Below, one piece after another: positions 16,043-23,808 of a DNA stretch of 64,000 bases. Each line of letters begins with the position of its first letter. Within the stretch, counting starts at the first letter, position 1. The DNA is from Micavibrio_B sp964633355 (GTDB taxonomy: Bacteria; Pseudomonadota; Alphaproteobacteria; Micavibrionales; Micavibrionaceae): positions 1 through 64,000 of the forward strand of contig CAZWGO010000007.1 of the NCBI GenBank assembly GCA_964633355.1. Reading direction: 5' to 3'. The position numbers and the translations under genes were made by a program. A model generated the notes under the pieces. It saw only the letters and a program-made list of their open reading frames with translations, was not told where the DNA came from and searched no databases.

Positions 16043-16072
16043 TTGCTTTCCCTTATCTGTTTCCCCTATAAC
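16043..16072 (+). promoter_or_regulatory. candidate promoter of rpsF-rpsR-rplI
   Basis: TTGCTT (16043-16048) and TATAAC (16067-16072) are 18 bases apart. The transcript would start near 16079 and have a leader of about 75 bases. Confidence 0.5.
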
Positions 16073-16112
16073 CGCCTCACCTTGCTGGCTTTTTGGCGAA
16101 AGTCAGCTTCGT

Positions 16113-16131
16113 CCTCCGGATGGTCCGGAAA
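16113..16131 (+). promoter_or_regulatory. leader hairpin ahead of rpsF
   Basis: TCCGGA-TGG-TCCGGA forms a perfect 6-bp stem in the rpsF leader, about 25 bases before the ATG. Bacterial rpsF leaders often carry an S6:S18-binding hairpin for autoregulation. The hairpin is visible; the autoregulatory role is inference, and the match to the known motif is not close enough to be certain. Confidence 0.4.
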
Positions 16132-16154
16132 GACAGAACCCGTAAGGAGATTAC

Positions 16155-16526
16155 ATGCCAATATACGAAACCGTGCTGATCGCGCGGCAGGATCTCAATC
16201 CGCAACAGGTAGAGAAACTGACCACCGATTTCACCGACATCCTGAAAAAAGAAGGCGGAAAAGTCATCAAGACCGAACAATGGGGTCTGAGAACTTTTGC
16301 CTATAAAATCAACAAAGCGAAAAAAGGTCACTACACCTTGATCGAGTCCGACGCCCTTCCGGCAGCCGTACACGAGATGGAGCGTAACATTCGTCTGAAT
16401 GAAGACGTCGTGCGTCACCTGACCACTCGCCTGGACGCACCTTCCAAAGGTCCTTCCGTCATCATCGACAAAAACAACGACAACGCCGAACGTATCGCCG
16501 GCGCAGCAGAAGAGGAAGCAGCATAA
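16155..16526 (+). CDS. rpsF: 30S ribosomal protein S6
   Basis: This 123-aa protein has the S6 ferredoxin-like fold signatures YETVLIARQDLNPQQV and GLRTFAYKINKAKKGHY, and ends in an acidic tail (AEEEAA). The ATG at 16155 follows AAGGAGATTAC. Its stop overlaps the rpsR start by one base (TAATG). It is the first gene of the S6-S18-L9 operon. Confidence 0.97.
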   Translation: MPIYETVLIARQDLNPQQVEKLTTDFTDILKKEGGKVIKTEQWGLRTFAYKINKAKKGHYTLIESDALPAAVHEMERNIRLNEDVVRHLTTRLDAPSKGPSVIIDKNNDNAERIAGAAEEEAA

Positions 16527-16915
16527 TGGCCGATTTTTCATCATCCAGAGGATCTTCGGATTCTTCATCTTCCGGCTCTTCAGCTGGTGGACCGGCAAGA
16601 AAGCCGTTCTTCAAACGTCGCAAATCCTGCCCGTTCACAGGCTCTAACGCTCCTGCGATCGACTGGAAAGACGTCCGCATGCTTGGCAAATTCATTTCCG
16701 AGCGCGGCAAAATCGTTCCGTCCCGCATCACTGCCGTTTCCCAAAAGAAACAGCGCGAGCTGGCGAAAGCGATCAAGAACGCCCGTTTTATGGCGCTTCT
16801 TCCATATGTCCGTACCGAAACCGAGTTCAAACCACGCGCACCTCGCGAAGGTGGTTACAATCGTGACGGCGGTTCAAGCTACACACCTCGTGAACCACGC
16901 GAAGAAAGGTCATAA
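16526..16915 (+). CDS. rpsR: 30S ribosomal protein S18 with long extensions at both ends
   Basis: The S18 core lies at about residues 30-95 (RRKSCPFTGS, IDWKDVRMLGKFISERGKI, RARF-type AIKNARFMALLPYV). At 129 aa it is much longer than the usual 75-85. Residues 1-25 are Ser/Gly-rich (SSSRGSSDSSSSGSSAGG) and residues 97-129 are Arg/Gly/Pro-rich. The cysteine in KSCPF is kept. Both extensions are in frame with strong coding support from the overlaps on either side, so they are not annotation errors at the start. Confidence 0.95.
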   Translation: MADFSSSRGSSDSSSSGSSAGGPARKPFFKRRKSCPFTGSNAPAIDWKDVRMLGKFISERGKIVPSRITAVSQKKQRELAKAIKNARFMALLPYVRTETEFKPRAPREGGYNRDGGSSYTPREPREERS

Positions 16916-16917
16916 CG

Positions 16918-17547
16918 ATGCCTACAGAAATCATCCTACTAGAGCGCATTGAATCTCTGGGCCAGATGGGCGACGTCGTCAAAGTGAAATCGGGTTATGC
17001 CCGTAACTTCCTTTTGCCGAAGAAAAAAGCCCTTCGCGCCACGAAAGAAAATGTAGCTTTCTTTGAAACACAGAAGAAAGCCCTCGAAGCGACAAACCTG
17101 AAAAAACGCGACGAAGCGGAAAAACTGGCGAAAAAAGTCGACGGCCTTAAAGTCGTTATCATTCGTCAAGCCGCCGAAGCCGGTCAGTTATTCGGTTCCG
17201 TTTCTTCCCGCGATATCGCTGAAGCCATCACGGCTGCAGGCGTCAAGGTCGAGCGTAACCAGGTTCAGGTCAATCAGGCATTCAAACTGATCGGTCTTTT
17301 CCCTGTTTCCGTTGCTCTTCACCCGGAAGTAAAATCCACGGTCACGCTGAACATCGCGCGTTCCGAAGAAGAAGCAGCCACTCAGGAAAAAACCGGTAAA
17401 GCATTGATCGCGACATCGGGCCGTGAAGAAGCCGCTGCTGAAGCACAAGCTAAAGCCGAAGCTGCAAAAGCGAAAGCCGCTGCAAAAACTGCGGAAGAAG
17501 CTCCTGCTGAAGAAGCCGCTGCTGCCGAAGACGAAGCTGCCGCTTAA
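16918..17547 (+). CDS. rplI: 50S ribosomal protein L9
   Basis: The 209-aa protein has the N-terminal L9 signature (LGQMGDVVKVKSGYARNFLLPK), the connecting helix and the C-terminal RNA-binding domain. It ends in a tail of about 45 residues made almost entirely of Ala, Glu and Lys. Such tails occur in several alphaproteobacterial L9 proteins. It starts two bases after rpsR and ends the operon at the terminator at 17581. Confidence 0.97.
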   Translation: MPTEIILLERIESLGQMGDVVKVKSGYARNFLLPKKKALRATKENVAFFETQKKALEATNLKKRDEAEKLAKKVDGLKVVIIRQAAEAGQLFGSVSSRDIAEAITAAGVKVERNQVQVNQAFKLIGLFPVSVALHPEVKSTVTLNIARSEEEAATQEKTGKALIATSGREEAAAEAQAKAEAAKAKAAAKTAEEAPAEEAAAAEDEAAA

Positions 17548-17555
17548 AACTAATT

Positions 17556-17580
17556 GTCATCCCTGCGAAAGCAGGGATCT
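17556..17580. repeat. short palindromic repeat, family A
   Basis: GTCATCCCTGCGAAAGCAGG followed by GATCT. It lies directly between the rplI stop and its terminator. Confidence 0.7.
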
Positions 17581-17609
17581 AAAAACCGCCCTACTGGGCG
17601 GTTTTTTTA
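17581..17609 (+). terminator. terminator of the rpsF-rpsR-rplI operon
   Basis: ACCGCCC-TACT-GGGCGGT followed by seven T. An A-run precedes the stem. Confidence 0.88.
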
Positions 17610-17611
17610 TG

Positions 17612-17666
17612 AAGCTCTCTCGCCTCAAAGAAATAAATGGGAAAGAGGGTTGGGTGACGGGCGATG
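17612..17666. repeat. degenerate copy of repeat family C
   Basis: AAGCTCTCTCGCCTC and GGGAAAGAGGGTTGGGTGA resemble the repeat at 28492 (CTCTCTCCCCTCGGGAGAGG, GTTGGGTGAGGG), but the arms are mismatched. Confidence 0.45.
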
Positions 17667-17674
17667 GTCAAGAC

Positions 17675-17944
17675 TCAAAAAAACGCTGCTTTAATTTCAC
17701 TTTGTGCATCTAAAGCCAAACCATCAACAACGCCTTGATCGTAAACTGCCAATCTTTTCCAAATCTCTGCAATCGAAGTACCGCACGAACCTAAAATTAT
17801 AGGATTTTCATTTGTATTAGAGGCAACTTTAATTAGAATCTCAAGCGCATCGTCATAATCTGCTAAATCCATTGCTGCATCATCGCGGTCGCTAATTTCA
17901 GCATGCTGATCAAGCAATATTTCTATCAAATTTTCCATGGTCAT
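17675..17944 (-). CDS. small HEAT-like helical protein, function unknown
   Basis: I take the ATG at 17944, seven bases after AGGGAG, giving 89 aa; a GTG at 18013 would give 112 aa. The sequence alternates acidic helices (DDAAMDLADYDDALEILIKVAS) with a LGSCGTSIAEIWKR turn, which looks like HEAT/armadillo-type repeats seen in some toxin-immunity and scaffold proteins. The gene is AT-rich compared with rplI and dnaB, which points to recent gain. The function is not known. Confidence 0.65.
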   Translation of the reverse strand: MTMENLIEILLDQHAEISDRDDAAMDLADYDDALEILIKVASNTNENPIILGSCGTSIAEIWKRLAVYDQGVVDGLALDAQSEIKAAFF

Positions 17945-18069
17945 GATTTTCTCCCTAACTTTCTGAATGATAAGCTTAATTGTTATTTCTGTAAATCCAC
18001 CCCCGCTATTCACAGCCTAGGAATATTGTTTTGTTGTATCCGACTCGACCGCTTTGGTAGGGTGCAGTC

Positions 18070-19560
18070 ATGAGCACAGTTACAGAATTCAAATCCCCTG
18101 CCTCCGATATAAATCCTGATGGTGGCCTCTACAGAATAGCCCCGCAAAATCTCGAAGCCGAGCAAGGATTGCTGGGCGCGATTTTGGTCGATAACCGTGC
18201 GCTCGAGCGCGTCGATTTTTTAAAGCCCGAGCATTTTTATGCGCCGGCACACCAGCGTATTTTTAAGGCCATCCAGACACTGACCAATCGCGGCCAGACC
18301 GCCTCGCCTGTCACGCTCAAAGCCTATTTCGAAAAGGATCAGGATCTGGAATCCGTCGGCGGCGCTGTTTATCTCGCCGATCTCGCCGGCAGTGTGATCA
18401 CCGTCATCAATGTTCTCGATTACGCAACGGCGATTTACGATCTGCATTTGCGCCGCGAGCTCATTACCTTCGGCAACGAAGTCGTCAATGAAGCTTTCAG
18501 CCATGATATCGACCGCAACGCCAATGACTGCATCACCGATGCGGAAAGCAAGCTCTACAGTCTCGCCGAAAGCGGTGAAGTTAAACAGGGCTTTGTGACG
18601 CTTCGTGATTCCATTCTCGCTTCTATCGAAAATGCCGAGAAAGCTTTCAATACAAAAGGGCAAGTCACGGGCTGCACGACAGGCCTTAAAGACCTCAACG
18701 ATAAACTCGGGGGATTGCACCCTTCGGATTTACTTATTCTCGCCGGTCGTCCGTCGATGGGAAAAACGGCACTGGCGACGAACATCGCCTTTAACGCGGC
18801 CAAGGCCTATGCGACGTCCGGCGGACAGGAAGGCGCGATTACAGCCTTCTTCTCGCTTGAGATGAGCCACGACCAGCTCACAACGCGTATTCTTGCCGAT
18901 CAGGCCAGCATTTCATCGGATGCTTTGCGTAAAGGTAATATCTCAGAAGTGCAGTTCCGTGATTTCGCGCAGGCTGCCCATGCGCTCTCATCTATTCCAT
19001 TGTATATCGATGACACGCCGTCACTCTCGATCGGCGCGGTCAGATCACGCGCACGCCGCCTGCAACGCCAGCATGGTCTCGGCCTGATCGTGATCGACTA
19101 TTTGCAGCTCCTGCGCGGCTCCGGCTCCCGCCAGTCTGAATCAAACCGCGTTCTGGAAGTCTCTGAAATTACGCGCGGCCTCAAAGCCCTCGCCAAGGAG
19201 CTTAGCGTTCCGGTGCTGGCCTTATCCCAGCTCTCGCGGGGTGTTGAGCAACGTGAAGACAAACGCCCGATGCTCTCCGACCTTCGGGAATCGGGATCTA
19301 TCGAACAGGATTCAGACGTCGTTATGTTCGTCTATCGTGAAGAATATTATCTCTCCCGCGAAGAACCCGCCCAGCGCCCGTCGGAGACAACGGAAAAATT
19401 CAACGAGCGTTATGCTAACTGGTCACAGCGTTTGCAGGAAACCGCAAATATCGCCGAAGCCATCGTCGCCAAACAGCGTCACGGCCCGATTGGGATCGTC
19501 AAGATGATGTTCGATCCGAATTTCACGCGGTTCTCCGATCTGGAAACGCGGTACGGCTGA
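18070..19560 (+). CDS. dnaB: replicative DNA helicase
   Basis: This hexameric helicase unwinds DNA at the replication fork. The 496-aa protein has the N-terminal DnaB domain (LEAEQGLLGAIL), Walker A GRPSMGKT at residues 226-233, Walker B LIVIDYLQLL near residue 340, and the DLRESGSIEQDSD loop. No intein is present. The last base of the TGA overlaps the ATG of the next gene. The rplI-dnaB-alr order is common in alphaproteobacteria, although here extra genes separate all three. Confidence 0.97.
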   Translation: MSTVTEFKSPASDINPDGGLYRIAPQNLEAEQGLLGAILVDNRALERVDFLKPEHFYAPAHQRIFKAIQTLTNRGQTASPVTLKAYFEKDQDLESVGGAVYLADLAGSVITVINVLDYATAIYDLHLRRELITFGNEVVNEAFSHDIDRNANDCITDAESKLYSLAESGEVKQGFVTLRDSILASIENAEKAFNTKGQVTGCTTGLKDLNDKLGGLHPSDLLILAGRPSMGKTALATNIAFNAAKAYATSGGQEGAITAFFSLEMSHDQLTTRILADQASISSDALRKGNISEVQFRDFAQAAHALSSIPLYIDDTPSLSIGAVRSRARRLQRQHGLGLIVIDYLQLLRGSGSRQSESNRVLEVSEITRGLKALAKELSVPVLALSQLSRGVEQREDKRPMLSDLRESGSIEQDSDVVMFVYREEYYLSREEPAQRPSETTEKFNERYANWSQRLQETANIAEAIVAKQRHGPIGIVKMMFDPNFTRFSDLETRYG

Positions 19561-20012
19561 TGATCCTTACCGCCATCGAGCGCGCCCGCAGCGTATTACG
19601 CGCCAACAAATATTTTGCCTTGGCAACTATTGATGAAAACGGTCCTTGGGTGGCAGTGCTTGCCTATACAATCGGAAAAGATAACCGCCTCTATTTTTTC
19701 TCGGAGAAAACATCTCGGCATGGGCAGGCTATCTTAAACGGAGGAGCTATCGCAGGAGTAATTTATAATTCTCAATGCACCGCAGATGATGCTGAAAGCC
19801 TGCAATTTTCAGGAACAGGTTATCTATCGCATGATAAAGCTAGCCTCAAAGAGGTGATGCAAAATCAAGCCGAGATTGAAATTGCCTTGCAAAATTCTTC
19901 TACTCTTCTTTTTGCTGTTAAAATAGAGCAAGCCTTTGTCCTCGATCAGAAATTATATAAAGAACAAGGCATTGATGCCCGTGAGATTGTTCCAGCAAGC
20001 GAACTTATCTAA
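19560..20012 (+). CDS. pyridoxamine 5'-phosphate oxidase family protein
   Basis: This 150-aa protein has the FMN-binding split-barrel pattern: YFALATIDENGPWVAVL, then LYFFSEKTSRHGQAIL and VIYNSQ. Such proteins bind FMN, F420 or haem and have varied roles; this short type is not PdxH. It starts on the last base of the dnaB stop, so it is translationally coupled to dnaB. I infer no specific function. Confidence 0.75.
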   Translation: MILTAIERARSVLRANKYFALATIDENGPWVAVLAYTIGKDNRLYFFSEKTSRHGQAILNGGAIAGVIYNSQCTADDAESLQFSGTGYLSHDKASLKEVMQNQAEIEIALQNSSTLLFAVKIEQAFVLDQKLYKEQGIDAREIVPASELI

Positions 20013-20035
20013 GCTTTCCCGCCACACTGCTATTC

Positions 20036-20064
20036 TTGACATATAAGGAATATTATCCTATATT
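20036..20064 (+). promoter_or_regulatory. strong promoter with a palindromic operator in the spacer (copy 1)
   Basis: A perfect -35 TTGACA (20036-20041) and -10 TATATT (20059-20064) are 17 bases apart. The spacer holds AAGGA-ATATTA-TCCT. The same layout, TTGACA-17-TATCCT with AAGGA and TCCT, recurs at 58393. Promoters of this build often belong to self-repressing small regulators or toxin-antitoxin units; here the next gene is the 20251 one. Confidence 0.7.
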
Positions 20065-20119
20065 GAAAGCAAAAAAGGCTTTTCATGGTATTCTCATATT
20101 TTTTAAAATCTTCCTTGTC

Positions 20120-20190
20120 GTCATTCCGACGAAAGTCGGAATCCAGATCTATCCGCACCATCTGGATTCCCGGCTTGCGCCGGAATGACG
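20120..20190. repeat. double palindromic repeat, family A with extended second arm
   Basis: A TTCCGAC-GAAA-GTCGGAA hairpin is followed by a TCTGGATTCC...CGGAATGACG half. The whole element begins GTCATT and ends AATGACG, so it is itself an inverted repeat. It separates the promoter at 20036 from the gene at 20251. Confidence 0.75.
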
Positions 20191-20250
20191 CTATGGCTGA
20201 TGGAGTTAAAAATCAAAAACCTCAAAAATTTGATAACAAAGTAGGAGCCT

Positions 20251-20688
20251 ATGACTAGAGCATTGAAAATAAAGCTAAATCCTCCGACAAAACGACGCGC
20301 ATGGAACGACAACCAGAGGCGCGCGCAAGGTATAATCGCCCGGGCTCGTAAGCCGTGGCTCGCCTCGACAGGTCCCAAAACGATGGAAGGCAAGAAAGCG
20401 GTTAGCCGCAATGCCGTCAAATACGGCATGCATTCTGCCGAAACGAAGTATTTTAAGAAACTCCTGCGCCTGCAAAGCCAGATACTCAAAAGATATAAAG
20501 CATGGGCGCGCATCGAACTCATGAAACGCCGCGCGGTTCTTGCCATGCTCAAACAAGGCATCACGACGGAAAAATACAAAGAGATGTATGAACGGGATAG
20601 ACAAAGCTGTCATCCCGAGAGAGCGCAGCGATCCGAGGGATCTCATCTTGGTAACGTAGATGAGATGTCTCGACTTCGCTCGACATGA
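20251..20688 (+). CDS. hypothetical basic protein with TGPKT-x-EGK motif
   Basis: The ATG at 20251 follows AGTAGGAG. The 145-aa protein is very basic. Residues 35-60 carry STGPKTMEGKKAVSRNAVKYG, a motif shared by a widespread family of small uncharacterised bacterial proteins (TGP-x-T-x-EGK-x-x-x-x-NA-x-KHG), and a helical region follows. The last part, from about residue 118 (RQSCHPERAQRSEGS), is encoded by a palindromic repeat (20609-20689), which also provides the stop. The original C-terminus has therefore probably been replaced. Confidence 0.65.
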   Translation: MTRALKIKLNPPTKRRAWNDNQRRAQGIIARARKPWLASTGPKTMEGKKAVSRNAVKYGMHSAETKYFKKLLRLQSQILKRYKAWARIELMKRRAVLAMLKQGITTEKYKEMYERDRQSCHPERAQRSEGSHLGNVDEMSRLRST

Positions 20689-20689
20689 C
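20609..20689. repeat. palindromic repeat, family B, inside the end of a coding sequence
   Basis: GTCATCCCGAGAGAGCGCAG and GACTTCGCTCGACATGAC are its outer arms. It encodes the C-terminal quarter of the protein at 20251 and includes an ATG that opens the long form of alr. Confidence 0.75.
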
Positions 20690-20705
20690 AGGTAAATTGC
20701 CCGCC

Positions 20706-21779
20706 ATGACAACAGCCTCTTCCCTTCTTACCGTCGATCTTGACGCGCTCGCGCAAAATTATGCGACGATGCGCTCGCTTGTATTGCCGCCTTGCAAAGT
20801 TACCGCCGTCGTCAAGGCCAACGCCTACGGGCTTGGCATCGAGGGCGTCGCGAAAGCGCTCAACGCCGCGAATGTCCGCACCTATTTCGTCGCAACCATA
20901 GACGAAGCTATCGAGCTGCGCAAACATACCGACCGCAAGATAGCAACGCTTAACGGTTTTTTCAGGGGCGCTTCGAGCGAATATCTCGAGCATAATATCA
21001 TTCCCGTTCTTTGCTCGCTCGATGAGATCGACCGCTGGACGTATAGCAAGAGATGTTTCTGGCAGATCGACACCGGCATGAATCGCCTCGGCCTTCGTCC
21101 TCATGAATTCGACAAGGCTTTCGAGCGGGCCCATTACCAGCCCTCCTTTATCCTGAGCCACTTGGCTTGCGCCGACGAAGCCGCGCATAAGAAAAACGAA
21201 GAACAACGCCAAGAGTTAAAAGCCATTGCCGAGCGCTATCCCTTGATGCGCTACAGCCTTGCCAATTCATCCGGTATTTATTTGGGCGCAGAATATCATT
21301 TCGACATGGTGCGCCCGGGCATGGCGCTTTACGGATTGAACCCGACGCCTGAACTTGCCAACCCGATGAATAACGTAGTGACGTTAGAGACCCGTGTTTT
21401 GCAAATTCACGAAGCCCAAGGCGGCGAGAGCGCCGGATATGGCGCGACCTATAAATTTTCGAGCTCCACCAAACTTGCCACAGTCAGTCTCGGCTATGCC
21501 GACGGTTTCCTGAGGGCAGGCAGCAATCGGGCCAAGCTCTATTGGGAAGGCCATGCTTGCCCGGTTGTAGGCCGTGTTTCGATGGATTTGGTGATCGTCG
21601 ATATTTCCAACCTACCGGTCAATATCATCCCGCCTTATGAAGGGGATTTTATGGAAGTTATCGGCCCTTCCCAAAGCGCAGATGCCCTCGCCCTTGATTT
21701 AAATACAATCGGTTACGAGGTGTTAACGTCTTTAAGTAACAGGGCACAACGCATTTACAAAAGCTCTTCGGGCAGTTAA
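20706..21779 (+). CDS. alr: alanine racemase
   Basis: This PLP enzyme makes D-alanine for peptidoglycan. The 357-aa protein has the PLP lysine K37 in AVVKANAYGLG and the catalytic tyrosine in AGYGATYKF. RVSMDLVIVD is the conserved C-terminal motif. I chose the ATG at 20706 because the earlier ATG at 20685 lies in a palindromic repeat; neither has a strong ribosome site. The 11-base gap to mlaE suggests co-transcription. Confidence 0.95.
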   Translation: MTTASSLLTVDLDALAQNYATMRSLVLPPCKVTAVVKANAYGLGIEGVAKALNAANVRTYFVATIDEAIELRKHTDRKIATLNGFFRGASSEYLEHNIIPVLCSLDEIDRWTYSKRCFWQIDTGMNRLGLRPHEFDKAFERAHYQPSFILSHLACADEAAHKKNEEQRQELKAIAERYPLMRYSLANSSGIYLGAEYHFDMVRPGMALYGLNPTPELANPMNNVVTLETRVLQIHEAQGGESAGYGATYKFSSSTKLATVSLGYADGFLRAGSNRAKLYWEGHACPVVGRVSMDLVIVDISNLPVNIIPPYEGDFMEVIGPSQSADALALDLNTIGYEVLTSLSNRAQRIYKSSSGS

Positions 21780-21789
21780 AACCATAAAT

Positions 21790-22596
21790 ATGAACGAAAA
21801 GACCCAATCCCCGTTAAATCCGGTTTTCAATATGTTCAACGCCGTCGGCGCGAGCATCTTGGCTTTATTCCAGTCTATCGGGGCGATTGCCTTCTTCGCC
21901 GGACAGGCCCTGTCCCATCTCTTTATCCCGCCTTATTTCGGTCGCAACATTCTGCGCCAGTTTCTGGATATCGGTTATTATTCTCTTCCCGTGGTCGGCA
22001 TGACCGCGCTTTTCACGGGCATGGTGCTGGCGCTTCAATCCTATACAGGCTTTGCCCGTTTCAATGCCGAAAGCGCCATTGCTTCCGTCGTAGTTTTATC
22101 GATCACCCGTGAACTTGCGCCTGTCCTTGCCGGTTTGATGGTTGCAGGCCGCGTCGGTGCGTCGATTGCCGCCGAGATAGGTACGATGCGCGTGACCGAA
22201 CAGGTTGATGCGCTCTCCACTCTTTCCGTCAATCCGATGAAATATCTCGTCGTGCCGCGTATCATCGCAGGTACATTGATGCTGCCGCTTCTGGTTCTGA
22301 TCGGCGATATCATCGGTGTCTATGGCGGATATCTCGTTTCCATTCATGTGCTCGGCTTTTCATCCGGCGGTTACCTGACCCAGACATGGGATGTTCTTGA
22401 AACTATCGATGTCGTTTCCGGTCTTACCAAGGCCGCTGTCTTCGGCTTTCTCGTCACCTTAATGGGCTGCTATCACGGGTATAATTCAGGCCGCGGCGCG
22501 CAAGGCGTCGGCACGGCAACCACCAATGCGGTTGTCTCCGCCTCCATGCTGATCCTGATTTTCAATTACATACTGACGCAGGTATTTTTCTCATGA
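21790..22596 (+). CDS. mlaE: MlaE-family ABC transporter permease
   Basis: This 268-aa inner-membrane protein has five or six hydrophobic segments and the family signatures GMTALFTGMVLALQSY, ELAPVLAGLMVAGRVGASIAAEIGTM and VTEQVDAL. MlaE permeases move phospholipids between the inner and outer membrane. It overlaps the ATPase gene by four bases (ATGA). The substrate-binding MlaD gene, usually next in line, is not in this window. Confidence 0.93.
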   Translation: MNEKTQSPLNPVFNMFNAVGASILALFQSIGAIAFFAGQALSHLFIPPYFGRNILRQFLDIGYYSLPVVGMTALFTGMVLALQSYTGFARFNAESAIASVVVLSITRELAPVLAGLMVAGRVGASIAAEIGTMRVTEQVDALSTLSVNPMKYLVVPRIIAGTLMLPLLVLIGDIIGVYGGYLVSIHVLGFSSGGYLTQTWDVLETIDVVSGLTKAAVFGFLVTLMGCYHGYNSGRGAQGVGTATTNAVVSASMLILIFNYILTQVFFS

Positions 22597-23384
22597 CTGA
22601 AAATATCAAGATTAAACTATCGGGCGTCACGAAAGCTTTCGGCAGCAAGAAAGTTTTGAACGGCGTCGATCTCGAAGTGCCGGAAGGCAAATCCGTCGTC
22701 ATCATCGGCGGGTCGGGTACGGGAAAATCCGTGACACTGAAATCCATTCTAGGTCTCATCGAACCCGATAGCGGTTCCATCCTTGTCGATGGCCAAGAGA
22801 CAGTGGGCCTGCGCCAAAAAGACCGCGATATGGTCATGAATAAATTTGGCATGCTGTTTCAGGGCGGGGCACTCTTCGACTCTATTCCTGTCTGGCAGAA
22901 TGTCGCTTTTGGTCTTATCCAGGGCAAGAAGATGGATAAGGGTGAAGCGCGTAAAATCGCCATTGAAAAATTGCAGGCCGTCGGCCTCGGTGCGGCTGTC
23001 GCCGATCTTTATCCGGCGGAATTATCGGGCGGGATGCAAAAGCGCGTATCGCTCGCGCGCGCGATTGCCACTGCGCCGGAGATTATCTTCTTCGATGAAC
23101 CGACAACCGGGCTCGATCCGATTATGGCCGATGTCATCAACGATCTGATCGTCAAATGCGTCAAAGATCTTGGCGCAACAGCGCTTTCGATCACGCATGA
23201 CATGGCGTCTGCCCGCAAGATCGCCGATTATATCGCGATGATCTATGAAGGCCGCATTATCTGGTACGGGCCGGTGTCCGAACTTGACCGCACCGGCAAT
23301 CCCTATGTCGAGCAATTCATCCATGGCCGTGCAACAGGCCCGATCACCGAACGCGCCGAGTTCCTAAACCCCAAAGCGGCGTAA
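22593..23384 (+). CDS. mlaF: MlaF-family ABC transporter ATP-binding protein
   Basis: The 263-aa ATPase has Walker A GGSGTGKS (39-46), the signature LSGGMQKR, Walker B IIFFDEPTTGLDP and the H-loop SITHDMASA. It pairs with the MlaE permease directly upstream to energise phospholipid transport. The Mla operon seems split, because the genes that follow are unrelated. Confidence 0.94.
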   Translation: MTENIKIKLSGVTKAFGSKKVLNGVDLEVPEGKSVVIIGGSGTGKSVTLKSILGLIEPDSGSILVDGQETVGLRQKDRDMVMNKFGMLFQGGALFDSIPVWQNVAFGLIQGKKMDKGEARKIAIEKLQAVGLGAAVADLYPAELSGGMQKRVSLARAIATAPEIIFFDEPTTGLDPIMADVINDLIVKCVKDLGATALSITHDMASARKIADYIAMIYEGRIIWYGPVSELDRTGNPYVEQFIHGRATGPITERAEFLNPKAA

Positions 23385-23448
23385 TCTGTATGATTTGCGC
23401 ATACCCAGTGGAAACCAGTCAGGCGCTAAAAAATAGGAGAATAAAGCT

Positions 23449-23709
23449 ATGGTTAAAATAATATATAGCGAAGAGACTTCTGTTGAGACTGAATATGGTC
23501 CTCGGCCAGCTGATACAGAAAACGAGCTATTTGGTGATGGTTGGGTCGCGATCCGTAAGCACGGGCAGTGCATCCTAGATTCTGCAAGTGCAGACCATGG
23601 CGGTGGAAGTATAATATATGAAATTAGTGAAGAAGAATTTATGGCTCTTAAATCTGATCATCAAAAATGGTCTGAAATATTTAATAAATACCACTTCGGA
23701 CGTAGATGA
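23449..23709 (+). CDS. hypothetical protein, 86 aa
   Basis: The ATG at 23449 has AGGAG about 12 bases upstream. The small acidic protein has the segment GWVAIRKHGQCILDSASADHGGGSIIYEISEEEF and no signal or membrane segment. It is AT-rich and stands alone behind mlaF, with a palindromic repeat downstream. Its size, acidity and context would fit an orphan immunity protein, but nothing in the sequence proves that. Confidence 0.6.
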   Translation: MVKIIYSEETSVETEYGPRPADTENELFGDGWVAIRKHGQCILDSASADHGGGSIIYEISEEEFMALKSDHQKWSEIFNKYHFGRR

Positions 23710-23760
23710 ATTAGACTTACGAAAGAATACATAAGTTAACAAAACGACGCGAGTACCTTT

Positions 23761-23808
23761 GTCATTCTGAACATAAGCGAAGAATCTTGGTGATGTTCAA
23801 GATGACAT
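23761..23808. repeat. short palindromic repeat, family B
   Basis: GTCATTCTGAACATAAGCGA and a closing CAAGATGACAT. It is a reduced form of the element seen at 1543. Confidence 0.6.

Noticed and set aside
20121..20579. Minus-strand frame opposite the 20251 gene
   Set aside because: It has no ribosome site, runs into a palindromic repeat, and the plus-strand frame has a good ribosome site and a known motif.
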